Assembly (NCBI GenBank): GCA_965119215.1
Contig: CBCPKK010000007.1
Span: 62,001 to 126,000 of the forward strand
Direction: 5' to 3'
From: Buttiauxella sp965119215
Lineage (GTDB): Bacteria; Pseudomonadota; Gammaproteobacteria; Enterobacterales; Enterobacteriaceae
Length of the DNA stretch: 64,000 bases
The position numbers and the translations under genes were made by a program. Of this stretch, positions 51,002-60,394 are shown piece after piece. Positions within the stretch are counted from its first letter, which is position 1; the number at the start of each line of letters is the position of its first letter. Under the pieces are notes generated by a model, which saw nothing but the letters and a program-made list of their open reading frames with translations, ran no database searches and was not told where the DNA came from.

Positions 51002-53306
51002 CGTGCATCGTCGCCTGGCATGGGGCTGGCTTGCGATAGTCACTTTGCTGGTGGTGTTGCTGTGCGCCTTGCTGCCTAAGGCACGGCTCGACAGCAGCGT
51101 GCTGTCGCTGCTTCCTGCCAGCAGCCTCGGCAAGATCCCACCCCAGATCGAGAACGGTTTTCTGCAACGGCTCGATCGGCAAATGATGTGGATGGTCAGT
51201 TCGGGCAATAAACCCGATCCCGCCGCCGCACAGTGGTGGCAAACGCAGCTACAGCAGCAGCCTTTCCTGCAAAATGTGCAGGGGCCGATGGATGCGCAGG
51301 GTCAGCAGGAGTGGGGAAAATTCTACTTCGAACACCGCAATGGCCTGGTGGATAACCAGACGCGCAGTCGTTTACAAAACGGCGGTGAAGCGCAGGCGCA
51401 ATGGGTGTTATCGCAACTTTACTCGGCGTTTTCTGGCGTCAGCGGTAAAGAGCTGACTAACGATCCGTTAATGCTGGTGCGCGGTTCGCAACTGGCATTG
51501 CAACAAACCGCCAGCCAGATGCGCTTGCAAAATGGCTGGCTGGTGGCGCGTGATAAACAAGGGCGTTACTGGTATTTGCTGCACGGCGAACTGAAAGGTG
51601 ATTCGTTTGATATGCAGCAAGGGCGTGAAGCGGTTGCGCAGTTGCGCAGCTTGCAGCAAAACCTGAAACAGCACTTCCCGCAGGCGGAGGTGATGTCGCG
51701 CGGCACCTTGTTCTATAGCGACTACGCCAGCCAGCAGGCAAAGCATGATGTTTCAACGCTCGGGCTTGCGACGGTAATTGGCGTGCTGTTGCTGGTGCTG
51801 GTGGTGTTTCGTTCGGTGCGGCCTTTGCTGTTGTGCACCACTTCTGTCGCCATCGGTGCGCTGGCAGGCACCGCCATCACGCTATTGTGCTTTGGTGAAT
51901 TACACCTGATGACGCTGGTGATGAGCATGAGCATCGTCGGGGTTTCAGCTGATTACACGCTGTACTACCTTACCGAACGCATGGTGCATGGCGGGCAAAA
52001 TTCGCCGATTGCCAGCCTGCGCAAAGTGCTTCCTGCCTTACTGCTGGCGCTGGCGACAACCGCCATTGCCTATCTGATTATGATCCTCGCGCCGTTCCCC
52101 GGCATTCGTCAGCTTGCCGTTTTTGCCGCCAGTGGTTTAATCGCCTCCTGCCTGACGGTGGTTTGCTGGTATCCCTTTGCGGTGCGCGGTTTGCCCGTCC
52201 GGCCAGTGCCTTGCCGCCGTTTGCTCAACGGCTGGCTTGATGCGTGGCAGTCCAATAAAGCGGTGCGTTTTGGCTTGCCGCTGCTATTGCTGGTGATTAG
52301 CGTAGCCGGTTTATCCTCGTTAAAAATCAATGATGACATTGCCAGTTTCCAGGCATTGCCGCAGGATCTGGTGCGCGATGAACAAGCCATTACCGCGTTG
52401 ACCGGGCAGGGAATGGACCAGAAATGGTTCGTGGTTTACGGCGATACAGCCGAGCAAACGCTACAACGCCTCGAAAAGCTGGCACCGGAACTGGTGGCGG
52501 CGAAAAATCAAAAGATCATCGACAGCTACCGTTTGATCCCGCTAGCTTCCCTCGAGCAGCAACAAGCCGATTTGCATTTGCTGCGCGAAGCCGCGCCAGT
52601 TTTACAAAAACGCCTGGCGGAAAGCGGCGTTACCGTGACTGCGCCCAATCTCCAGCAAATGGCGGTGACGCCGGATCTGTGGCAAAAAAGCGTGATCAGC
52701 AGCGGCTGGCGCTTGCTGTGGCTTTCGCTACCCGATGGCAAAAGCGGTGCATTAGTACCGGTGAGCGGCGTTCATAACAGCGCGGCATTAGCCAACATCG
52801 CGGCAAAAATGCCAGGTGTGAGCTGGGTTGACAGAAAAGTGATGTTTAACGATCTGTTCAGCCATTTCCGTAGTCTGTTGGCCGGATTACTGGCCGCAGC
52901 CGTAGTGGTGATTGCTCTGAGCTATGTGGTGCGTCTTGGCGTAAAACGTGGCTTGTTGAGCGTCGTTCCTTCGCTGTTATCACTTGGTGGCGGGCTTGCT
53001 GCGCTGGCCTTTAGCGGCCACGCGCTAAACTTGTTCTCGTTGCTGGCGTTGGTATTGGTGCTGGGTATCGGCATCAACTACACCTTATTCTTTAGCAACC
53101 CGCGCGGCACGCCGCTGACTTCACTGCTGGCCATCAGCGTGGCGCTGCTGACCACGCTCTTTACTTTAGGAATGCTGGTCTTTAGCCAGACACAAGCCAT
53201 CGCAAGTTTTGGCATTGTGCTGAGTTTTGGGATCTTCTGCGCCTTCCTGACCGCACCTTTAGCGTTACCCACATCCACCCAAGGAAAGGGAAAGAGAGAA
53301 CCATGA
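50973..53306 (+). CDS. apeM: APE MMPL/RND-like exporter ApeM
   Basis: A 777-residue inner-membrane exporter of the MMPL/RND superfamily with about 12 membrane helices in two repeats (helices at about 15-35, 250-410, 430-450 and 640-765) and two large periplasmic domains. Each repeat has the typical transmembrane cluster, for example MSMSIVGVSADYTLYYL (about 308-324) and VLGIGINYTLFFSNP (about 691-705). Its product is thought to move the aryl polyene lipid to the outer membrane. It overlaps apeN by 4 nt. Confidence 0.9.
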   Translation: MKSNSASLSDVHRRLAWGWLAIVTLLVVLLCALLPKARLDSSVLSLLPASSLGKIPPQIENGFLQRLDRQMMWMVSSGNKPDPAAAQWWQTQLQQQPFLQNVQGPMDAQGQQEWGKFYFEHRNGLVDNQTRSRLQNGGEAQAQWVLSQLYSAFSGVSGKELTNDPLMLVRGSQLALQQTASQMRLQNGWLVARDKQGRYWYLLHGELKGDSFDMQQGREAVAQLRSLQQNLKQHFPQAEVMSRGTLFYSDYASQQAKHDVSTLGLATVIGVLLLVLVVFRSVRPLLLCTTSVAIGALAGTAITLLCFGELHLMTLVMSMSIVGVSADYTLYYLTERMVHGGQNSPIASLRKVLPALLLALATTAIAYLIMILAPFPGIRQLAVFAASGLIASCLTVVCWYPFAVRGLPVRPVPCRRLLNGWLDAWQSNKAVRFGLPLLLLVISVAGLSSLKINDDIASFQALPQDLVRDEQAITALTGQGMDQKWFVVYGDTAEQTLQRLEKLAPELVAAKNQKIIDSYRLIPLASLEQQQADLHLLREAAPVLQKRLAESGVTVTAPNLQQMAVTPDLWQKSVISSGWRLLWLSLPDGKSGALVPVSGVHNSAALANIAAKMPGVSWVDRKVMFNDLFSHFRSLLAGLLAAAVVVIALSYVVRLGVKRGLLSVVPSLLSLGGGLAALAFSGHALNLFSLLALVLVLGIGINYTLFFSNPRGTPLTSLLAISVALLTTLFTLGMLVFSQTQAIASFGIVLSFGIFCAFLTAPLALPTSTQGKGKREP

Positions 53307-53878
53307 AAAAATTACCGACACTGGCCTTACTGTTTGGTGCGTTACTTCTTAGCGCATGCAGCACGCCGAAACAAGACGATTCAAGACCGCAAGCCTGGTT
53401 AAAACCGGGCACATTAGTGACGTTGCCTGCGCCGGGAATATCCCCCTCAATCACTGAACAGCAATTGTTGAGCGCGCACGTTAAAGGCAAAACCCAATCG
53501 CTGATGGTGTTGCTCAACGCGGATCAACAGAAAGTCATGCTGGCAGGTCTGTCACCGTTGGGCATCCGCTTATTCCGCCTGACTTACGATAAACAAGGCG
53601 TGAAAACCGAGCAGTCAATTACGTTGCCAGAATTGCCGCCAGCCAGCCAGGTGCTTGCCGACATCATGTTGAGCTACTGGCCAATAAGCGCCTGGCAGCC
53701 GCAACTCCCCGCCGGATGGACGTTAAAAGATATCGACTCCCGCCGCGAGCTGCGTGACGACCAGGGCGAACTGATTGAGACAATTCAGTACCTCACGCGT
53801 AATGGCAGCCGCCAGCCGGTGAGCGTTCGTCATCATCGTTTCGGTTATGTCATCAGTATTCAGCATCTGGACAGCTAA
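53303..53878 (+). CDS. apeN: APE DUF3261 lipoprotein ApeN
   Basis: A 191-residue lipoprotein. The lipobox LLSAC gives Cys19 as the lipidation site, followed by a DUF3261 domain. No enzymatic motif is visible. Its position between the exporter and the ketosynthase, and its likely outer-membrane placement, suggest a role in pigment lipid assembly, perhaps as a partner of ApeL. ATG 53303 overlaps the apeM stop (ATGA). Confidence 0.85.
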   Translation: MKKLPTLALLFGALLLSACSTPKQDDSRPQAWLKPGTLVTLPAPGISPSITEQQLLSAHVKGKTQSLMVLLNADQQKVMLAGLSPLGIRLFRLTYDKQGVKTEQSITLPELPPASQVLADIMLSYWPISAWQPQLPAGWTLKDIDSRRELRDDQGELIETIQYLTRNGSRQPVSVRHHRFGYVISIQHLDS

Positions 53879-53880
53879 TC

Positions 53881-55053
53881 ATGATTACCTTAACGGCTGC
53901 CGGAATGGTCAACGCGTTGGGCAACAACCTTGACGAAATCGCAGCAAATTTGCAGGCCAACAGCGCACCAGGCATGGGGCCGGATACCGACGGCTGGTTG
54001 CAGCAGGGCGAATGCTGGGTGGGGCGCGTGACGGGCGAATTGCCAGAAATTGACGCCGACACACCGCAATACAACAGCCGCAACAATCGTTTATTGCTGG
54101 CAGCTCTCGCGCAAATTCGCCCGCAGGTTGATGAAGCGATTGTCCGTTACGGCAATTCACGCGTGGCGGTAGTGTTGGGAACCAGTACTTCCGGCCTTGA
54201 TGAAGGCGACCGCATGGTTAGCGGCAGTTATGCAGGCACTCCGCCTGCTTCTTATCACTACGGTCAGCAGGAACTCGGCGATCCCTCGCGTTTTCTTAGC
54301 GATTATCTGCAACTGTTTGGCCCGGCATTAACGATCTCAACGGCCTGTTCTTCTAGCGCCAGGGCGATGATTACCGGCAAACGGTTGATTGAATCAGGCA
54401 TGGTTGATGCCGCGATTGTTGGCGGTGCAGACACGTTAAGCCGTATGCCAATCAACGGTTTTAACAGCCTGGAATCGTTAAGCAATGTGCGCTGCAAACC
54501 GTTTAGCGCCGAGCGCAACGGCATTACTGTTGGCGAAGCCGGAGCGTTAATCCTGCTGACCCAAGAGGCCGGTAAAGTGCAGTTGCTTGGCGTGGGGGAA
54601 TCGTCAGATGCCTGGCATATGTCGGCTCCGCATCCTGAAGGCGCGGGCGCAATCCGTGCGATAGAGATGGCGCTGCGCGAAGCAAAACTTAGCCCTTGCG
54701 ACATTGGCTATATTAATATGCATGGCACGGCCACTCGGTTGAATGACGAAATTGAAGCCAAAGTGGTAAACCAACTTTTTGGCGAAAACGTGCCAACCAG
54801 CTCCACGAAGCATTTGACTGGCCATACGTTAGGTGCGGCAGGGGCTTGTGAAGCGGTGCTGTGTTATTTGCTGTTATCACGTGGATTAGCGCTGCCTGCA
54901 CAAGATTTCACTGATGCGCATCAAGACCTGAGCCTTGCCGCTTGTGGTTTACTCTGCGCGCCGAAACCATTCACTAAACCAGTAATGCTATCGAACTCAT
55001 TTGCTTTTGGCGGTAACAATGCCAGCCTGATTTTTGGAGTCTCCCATGACTGA
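53881..55053 (+). CDS. apeO: APE ketosynthase ApeO
   Basis: A 390-residue beta-ketoacyl-ACP synthase (KAS II type) with the complete catalytic triad: Cys in STACSSSARAM (about residue 155), His in NMHGTATRLND (about 282) and His in KHLTGHTLGAAG (about 316). With the inactive ApeC it forms the chain-elongating ketosynthase/chain-length-factor complex. It starts 2 bp after apeN. Confidence 0.92.
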   Translation: MITLTAAGMVNALGNNLDEIAANLQANSAPGMGPDTDGWLQQGECWVGRVTGELPEIDADTPQYNSRNNRLLLAALAQIRPQVDEAIVRYGNSRVAVVLGTSTSGLDEGDRMVSGSYAGTPPASYHYGQQELGDPSRFLSDYLQLFGPALTISTACSSSARAMITGKRLIESGMVDAAIVGGADTLSRMPINGFNSLESLSNVRCKPFSAERNGITVGEAGALILLTQEAGKVQLLGVGESSDAWHMSAPHPEGAGAIRAIEMALREAKLSPCDIGYINMHGTATRLNDEIEAKVVNQLFGENVPTSSTKHLTGHTLGAAGACEAVLCYLLLSRGLALPAQDFTDAHQDLSLAACGLLCAPKPFTKPVMLSNSFAFGGNNASLIFGVSHD

Positions 55054-55504
55054 TTTTCTTGCCCCGCACCACTATTTACCGCATGAAGCACCGATGTGCC
55101 TGCTCGAATCGGTAGTGGCCGTGGAACAAGAAAGCGCGCATTGTCGGGTTGCGGTGAGCCATCACGGCGTGCTTGCGCCGTTTCTGAATGCTGAAGGCAA
55201 CTTGCCGGGCTGGTTTGCCATCGAACTCATTGCCCAGACAGTGGGCGTGTGGTCAGGCTGGCATGCGATGAACAATGGCGAAGAGGCCAGCCGTGTCGGC
55301 ATGCTGTTGGGTGGCCGAGGTTTACGCTGCCCGCAGGGATTTATGGCGCAGGGTTTAGTGCTGGATTGTCATGTCACGCTGCTGATGCGTGATGAAAAAA
55401 TTGGTAGTTTTGAAGGACAAATTCTTGCCGACGGTAACGTCCTGGCGAGCGGGCGAGTGAATACCTATCAGCCTGATAATAAAGAATTAAAACAATTATT
55501 TTAA
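55046..55504 (+). CDS. apeP: APE dehydratase ApeP
   Basis: A 152-residue hot-dog-fold (FabA/FabZ-related, beta-hydroxydecanoyl-type) protein and partner of ApeI in the dehydratase step. The conserved FabA-like part NLPGWFAIELIAQTVGVWSGWH lies at about 52-73. It starts at ATG 55046 after TTGGAGTCTCCC. The frame opens 12 nt earlier, but that start lies within apeO and has no better signal. Overlaps apeO by 8 nt. Confidence 0.87.
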   Translation: MTDFLAPHHYLPHEAPMCLLESVVAVEQESAHCRVAVSHHGVLAPFLNAEGNLPGWFAIELIAQTVGVWSGWHAMNNGEEASRVGMLLGGRGLRCPQGFMAQGLVLDCHVTLLMRDEKIGSFEGQILADGNVLASGRVNTYQPDNKELKQLF

Positions 55505-55519
55505 TGGGATAGTAGCAAG

Positions 55520-56251
55520 ATGACACAGACGGTATTAGTAACCGGTGCCAGCAAAGGGATTGGCAAGGCGATTGCCCTGGGGTTGGCCGCTGATGGGTTT
55601 GCCATAGTTGTGCATTACCATCGCGATGAAGCGGGCGCACAGCAAACGCTGGAGCAGATTATGGCTCATGGCGGGAGTGGGCGCGTGATGCAGTTTGATA
55701 GCTCTGACCGCAGCCAATGCCGCAGCGTTATCGAAGCCGACATCGAAACCCACGGCGCGTACTGGGGCGTGGTCAACAACGCCGGAATCACCCGTGACGG
55801 CGCATTCCCCGCACTTACCGATGACGACTGGGACGGCGTAATTCGTACCAATCTCGACAGCTTTTACAACGTGATTCAGCCGTGTGTGATGCCGATGATT
55901 GGCCTGCGCAAAGGCGGGCGAATTATCACGCTGTCGTCAGTTTCAGGTTTAATGGGCAACCGTGGCCAGGTCAACTACAGCGCCGCAAAAGCGGGCATTA
56001 TTGGTGCGACGAAAGCACTGGCGATTGAACTGGCGAAACGCAAAATCACCGTTAACTGCATTGCACCGGGTTTGATTGATACCGGCATGATTGAAATGGA
56101 AGAGGCGGCGCTTAACGAAGCGATGCGCCTGATCCCACTTCAACGCATGGGCCAGCCCGAAGAAGTGGCAGGGCTTGCGCGTTATTTGATGTCCCCCGTT
56201 GCGGGTTATGTCACGCGCCAGGTTATCTCTATTAACGGAGGCATGCTGTGA
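55520..56251 (+). CDS. apeQ: APE 3-ketoacyl-ACP reductase ApeQ
   Basis: A 243-residue short-chain dehydrogenase of the FabG type that reduces the ketoacyl chain with NADPH. The cofactor motif TGASKGIGKAIALG is at residues 8-21, NNAGITRDG is at about 87-95, and the catalytic Ser-Tyr-Lys is seen in SSVSG and YSAAKAG (about 152-158). It follows apeP by 15 bp and overlaps apeR by 4 nt. Confidence 0.93.
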   Translation: MTQTVLVTGASKGIGKAIALGLAADGFAIVVHYHRDEAGAQQTLEQIMAHGGSGRVMQFDSSDRSQCRSVIEADIETHGAYWGVVNNAGITRDGAFPALTDDDWDGVIRTNLDSFYNVIQPCVMPMIGLRKGGRIITLSSVSGLMGNRGQVNYSAAKAGIIGATKALAIELAKRKITVNCIAPGLIDTGMIEMEEAALNEAMRLIPLQRMGQPEEVAGLARYLMSPVAGYVTRQVISINGGML

Positions 56252-57477
56252 TTCGCCGTGTAGTAGTCACCGGAATGGGCGGCGTGACGGCGTTTGGCGA
56301 TAACTGGCAGGATGTGGCTGCGGGTTTGAAATCCGGCAAAAACGCCGTTCGACACATGCCGGAATGGCAAATCTACGACGGCCTGAACACCTTGCTCGGT
56401 GCGCCAGTCGATAATTTTACCCTGCCTGAACATTACACGCGTAAACGCATTCGGGCGATGGGGCGCGTTTCTCTGCTCGCCACACGGGCAACGGAGCTGG
56501 CATTAACTCAGGCGGGCTTGCTTGATGATGCGATTTTGACCAGCGGCGAAACCGGCATTGCCTATGGTTCTTCCACCGGCAGCACCGGGCCGGTGAGCGA
56601 GTTTGCCACCATGCTGACGGAGAAACACACGCGTAATATCACCGGCACCACTTATGTGCAGATGATGCCGCACACTGCGGCGGTTAATGCAGGCCTGTTT
56701 TTTGGCCTGCGTGGGCGTGTGATCCCAACCTCCAGTGCCTGTACTTCAGGCAGCCAGGCGATTGGCTATGCCTGGGAAGCGATTCGTCACGGCTACCAAA
56801 CCGTGATGGTTGCGGGTGGAGCGGAAGAGTTATGCCCATCGGAAGCCGCAGTGTTTGATACGCTGTTTGCCACCAGCCAGCGTAACGATCGGCCACATAC
56901 CACGCCGTCGCCATTTGATAAGCAGCGTGACGGCCTGGTGATTGGTGAAGGTGCGGGAACGTTGATCCTTGAAGATCTCGATCATGCTCTGGCACGTGGT
57001 GCAAAGATCTATGCCGAGATCGTCGGCTTCCACACTAACTGCGATGCCGCACATATCACCCAGCCGCAGAAAGAAACCATGCAAATTTGTATCGAACGCG
57101 GCCTGCGCTCGGCGGGTCTTGAGGCCAGTGATATTGGCTATATTAACGCGCACGGCACCGCAACGGATCGTGGTGATATTGCTGAAAGCCACGCTACGGC
57201 GGCAGTTTTCGGTGCTAACACGCCAATCTCTTCGCTGAAAAGTTACTTCGGCCATACGCTCGGTGCCTGTGGCGCGCTGGAGGCGTGGATGAGTATCGAA
57301 ATGATGCGCGAAGGCTGGTTTGCCGAAACGCTGAATTTGACTCAGCCAGACGAAGCCTGTGGCGAGCTGGATTACATCATGGGGACGGCGCGCAAAATCG
57401 ATACCGAGTTTGTGCAGAGCAACAACTTCGCTTTTGGTGGCATCAACACTTCGCTAGTTATGCGGCGTTGGCAATAA
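56248..57477 (+). CDS. apeR: APE ketosynthase ApeR
   Basis: A second complete ketosynthase, 409 residues, with Cys in SSACTSGSQAIG (about 164), His in NAHGTATDRGD (about 304) and His in SYFGHTLGACG (about 336). By homology it may take part in initiation or in a separate elongation step. The start is GTG 56248, overlapping the apeQ stop (GTGA). The PPTase start overlaps its stop codon by 1 nt. Confidence 0.9.
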   Translation: MIRRVVVTGMGGVTAFGDNWQDVAAGLKSGKNAVRHMPEWQIYDGLNTLLGAPVDNFTLPEHYTRKRIRAMGRVSLLATRATELALTQAGLLDDAILTSGETGIAYGSSTGSTGPVSEFATMLTEKHTRNITGTTYVQMMPHTAAVNAGLFFGLRGRVIPTSSACTSGSQAIGYAWEAIRHGYQTVMVAGGAEELCPSEAAVFDTLFATSQRNDRPHTTPSPFDKQRDGLVIGEGAGTLILEDLDHALARGAKIYAEIVGFHTNCDAAHITQPQKETMQICIERGLRSAGLEASDIGYINAHGTATDRGDIAESHATAAVFGANTPISSLKSYFGHTLGACGALEAWMSIEMMREGWFAETLNLTQPDEACGELDYIMGTARKIDTEFVQSNNFAFGGINTSLVMRRWQ

Positions 57478-58094
57478 TGGGTTATCGGCTGGCGTTTGGC
57501 GATGTGGCGCGTTTATCTGATGACGCGCTGGTCAAATGCTGGCTGTCGCCTGAGTTAGTGGCGGTAGCACCGGCCGGAAACCGCCGCCCCGTTTGGTTTG
57601 CGGGAAGAGTTCTGCTGGCGATGTTGGCAGAAATAAAAGCGCTACCGCTGCTGGATTCAGGGCCGAACGGTAAACCGCAACACCCTGAGTTACCGCATTT
57701 TAATATCAGCAATAGTGCGACCAGTGTCGCGGTGCTGCTGGGTGACAACGCAGTGGGCTGTGATATAGAACTGCTGCGCCCGAGAAAGCGTTTCCTGGGC
57801 GTGGCGCAGCACAGTTTTGCCCCGGAACTTTACGACTGGCTGGTTAGTTTGCCTACAGACGACCAGCTTCCCGCCTTCTGGAAATTATGGACTGCTCATG
57901 AGGCCGTGGTGAAACAGCAGGGCGGAACGGTGTGGCAAATCGCAGCGCTGAAACTGCCGCCGGAAACTCTATGCCCACCGAACCGCCATCTGACTCATCT
58001 TTGTGTTCAAAACACCTTGATTGCCTGCTGTGGCGAAAATCCTTTTCCCGCCGATTTTTCCCCTGAGCTTTATTCCTTCAATGCCCAGATGTGA
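57477..58094 (+). CDS. APE-cluster 4'-phosphopantetheinyl transferase
   Basis: A 205-residue Sfp/AcpT-family enzyme that activates ApeE and ApeF by adding phosphopantetheine. The magnesium/CoA motif GCDIELLRPRKRF is at about 98-110, and the second family motif is WTAHEAVVKQQGG (about 138-150), in which the usual Lys of WxxKEA is His. Start ATG 57477 overlaps the apeR stop (TAATG). A longer frame back to 57285 is apeR read out of frame. The 3' end overlaps convergent adiA by 25 bp. Confidence 0.87.
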   Translation: MGYRLAFGDVARLSDDALVKCWLSPELVAVAPAGNRRPVWFAGRVLLAMLAEIKALPLLDSGPNGKPQHPELPHFNISNSATSVAVLLGDNAVGCDIELLRPRKRFLGVAQHSFAPELYDWLVSLPTDDQLPAFWKLWTAHEAVVKQQGGTVWQIAALKLPPETLCPPNRHLTHLCVQNTLIACCGENPFPADFSPELYSFNAQM

Positions 58095-60373
58095 TAAACC
58101 CCGTCAATAAGTTCGGCACCTTCCAGCTCTTTCTCAAAACCAGGGAATTTCTCGCCCCATTGCGCAATGCTGCGGATGTATTTCAACCACGGGTCATCGG
58201 CGGCACCAAAACTTTCGCCGGGCATCACAATTGGAATACCTGGCGGGTAAGGGATCACACCAACGGCAGAAATACGGTTTGGCAATTGGTCGATGGGTAA
58301 ATGATCTGCCTTGCCTGCCATATGCTGCTGGAAGGCAATGCGCGGGCGCGTAACGGGAACAGGAATGTTGCCAAATGCCTCTGCCTGGAGTTTGTCCATC
58401 TGGCTGGTTTTCATGTAGTTAAACATTTCATCGCACAAATCTTTCAGCCCCATTCCCGCATAGCGTGCGGCATCAGCGCTGATTAGATCGGGCAAGCAGC
58501 GTTTGAGCGCCGTGTTGTTGTCGTAGTCATCTTTAAACTCCAGCAACACGTTAATCAGCGTGCCCCATTTCCCTTTTGTTACGCCGATGGAAAACAGGCA
58601 CAGCACCATAAAATCGGTGGTGCGCGAGGGGACAATGCCGCGCTCGCCCAGATACGCCGTCACCATTGCCGCCGGAATGCCGGATTCCAGCAAGTTGCCG
58701 TCATCCCCCATGCCTGGGGCTAAAATCCCCGCTTTGATAGGGTCGAGCAAACACCAGTCATCTTCGAGTTGCTCAAAACCGTGCCATTTATCGCCCGGTT
58801 TCAGTGTCCAGCATGCGGGGTCGGTTGTGAGCTGTTCCCGCGAAGCCTTGGCAAACGGCACTTCTGCGCCAGATGCATCGGTAATGGTCGGCGCATTCCA
58901 CGGCGAGAAAAACCAGTCGCCTTTTTTGGCAAACGCCGCATGCACTTTTGCCAGCGCGAGGCGGAAATCGACCGCTTCGACAATCACCTCTTGCGTCAAC
59001 GCCTCACCCTGGCCGCCATCCATCATCGCCGCCCCAATTTCGTTGGAGGCAATAATGGCGTACAGCGGCGAGGTGGTGGCCTGCAACATGTACGACTCAT
59101 TAAAGCGCGAGTGTTCGACCGGTTTTTTACCGTTACGGATGTGGATGTAAGAAGATTGCGAAAGTGCTGCCAGCAATTTGTGCGTGGAATGAGTAGCAAA
59201 AACCGTCGGCCCGCTGCTGTCGAAATCTTTCGGATCGCCGCGCATCGCAAAGCGGCCTTTGTACATTGGGTTGAAGCGGGCGTATGCATACCAGGCTTCG
59301 TCGAAATGTATCTGATCGACACTTTGCGCCAGCAAATCTTGCGCCGCTTCGGCGTGGTAACACATCCCGTCATAAGTGCAGTTGGTGACGACTGCATACA
59401 CCGGTTTATCGCTGACAACCTCGTGTTTTAGCGGGTTAGCGTCAATAGCCGCACGAATACTTTCGGGAGTGAATTGCCGTTTAGGAATGGGGCCGATAAT
59501 GCCGAAGCGGTTGCGCGTTGGCACAAAATAAACCGGTAGTGCGCCGGTCATCACTAAGCCTTGCTCAATGGATTTATGGCAGTTGCGGTCACACAATGCG
59601 ATTTCAAGTTCGCCAACCACCGCCTGCATGATGGCGCGGTTCGAGCCAGACGTGCCGTTTAAGACTGAATAACTCCGGTGTGCGCCAAACACTTCGGCGG
59701 CATAAGTTTCTGACGCTTTAATCGGCCCGCTATGGTCAAGCAGTGAACCCATGGCGGCGCGTTCGATACCGGTATCGGTACGGAATAAATTCTCGCCGAA
59801 GAAATCGAGAAACTCGCGGCCAACCGCAGATTTGGTAAAGGCCACGCCGCCCTGGTGACCCGGTGCCGCCCATGAGTATTCCGGGTTTTCCAGCGTGTAA
59901 TTAAACAAGGCGCGAGTGAACGGGGGAAGCAACTGTTCGAAATAGCGCTGGATAAGTGAACGCGCACGAGCAGCGATAAATTCGGCGGTGTCTTCGTGCA
60001 TCCAGACAAACTCATTCACCAGGCGCATCGAATCGAGCGTCAGTGAATCCACGCAAGAATGTTCGGCCATTAACAGCACCGGCACGCTTTTATTACGGCG
60101 GCGAATGGTCTGCAATAGCGCGAACGCCTGGCTGTGCGATTCATCGTCATTGCCGCCGGAAGTCCAGTCGACAAAGATGCAGCATAGCGAAGCATCGGAT
60201 GTCACCGTTGCGGTGCCGTCTTCAAACGTTGCCGCTGAAATCACCGCAAAGTTATTTTCTTCCAGCGCCTCGATTAGCTCTGCCACGGCGCGTCCATTTG
60301 CCGTGTTAACGTCCTGGATACTGCTGTCGACCACCAGAATTTTACGTTTTTGATGGGTGCCTAAATCAAGCAT
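58070..60373 (-). CDS. adiA: Arginine decarboxylase AdiA (PLP, acid-inducible)
   Basis: A PLP-dependent group III decarboxylase converting arginine to agmatine and consuming a cytoplasmic proton (arginine-dependent acid resistance). It is 767 residues, versus about 756 in E. coli AdiA. An N-terminal wing domain at about 1-135 precedes the catalytic core with SWAAPGHQGGVAFTK, DRNCHKSIEQG and the PLP Lys in ATHSTHKLLAALSQ (about 398). The C-terminal segment ends YHIWALKE. Similarity to AdiA is much higher than to CadA or SpeC. Start 60373 follows AGGAG. It is 21 bp downstream of adiC. Confidence 0.93.
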   Translation of the reverse strand: MLDLGTHQKRKILVVDSSIQDVNTANGRAVAELIEALEENNFAVISAATFEDGTATVTSDASLCCIFVDWTSGGNDDESHSQAFALLQTIRRRNKSVPVLLMAEHSCVDSLTLDSMRLVNEFVWMHEDTAEFIAARARSLIQRYFEQLLPPFTRALFNYTLENPEYSWAAPGHQGGVAFTKSAVGREFLDFFGENLFRTDTGIERAAMGSLLDHSGPIKASETYAAEVFGAHRSYSVLNGTSGSNRAIMQAVVGELEIALCDRNCHKSIEQGLVMTGALPVYFVPTRNRFGIIGPIPKRQFTPESIRAAIDANPLKHEVVSDKPVYAVVTNCTYDGMCYHAEAAQDLLAQSVDQIHFDEAWYAYARFNPMYKGRFAMRGDPKDFDSSGPTVFATHSTHKLLAALSQSSYIHIRNGKKPVEHSRFNESYMLQATTSPLYAIIASNEIGAAMMDGGQGEALTQEVIVEAVDFRLALAKVHAAFAKKGDWFFSPWNAPTITDASGAEVPFAKASREQLTTDPACWTLKPGDKWHGFEQLEDDWCLLDPIKAGILAPGMGDDGNLLESGIPAAMVTAYLGERGIVPSRTTDFMVLCLFSIGVTKGKWGTLINVLLEFKDDYDNNTALKRCLPDLISADAARYAGMGLKDLCDEMFNYMKTSQMDKLQAEAFGNIPVPVTRPRIAFQQHMAGKADHLPIDQLPNRISAVGVIPYPPGIPIVMPGESFGAADDPWLKYIRSIAQWGEKFPGFEKELEGAELIDGVYHIWALKE

Positions 60374-60394
60374 AACGAACTCCTGTTAATCGTT

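Noticed and set aside
53881..57477. apeO, apeQ and apeR as a fatty-acid synthesis locus
   Set aside because: Neighbouring apeC, apeH, the LolA-like and MMPL proteins and the DUF3261 lipoprotein define an aryl polyene cluster, not primary fatty-acid synthesis.
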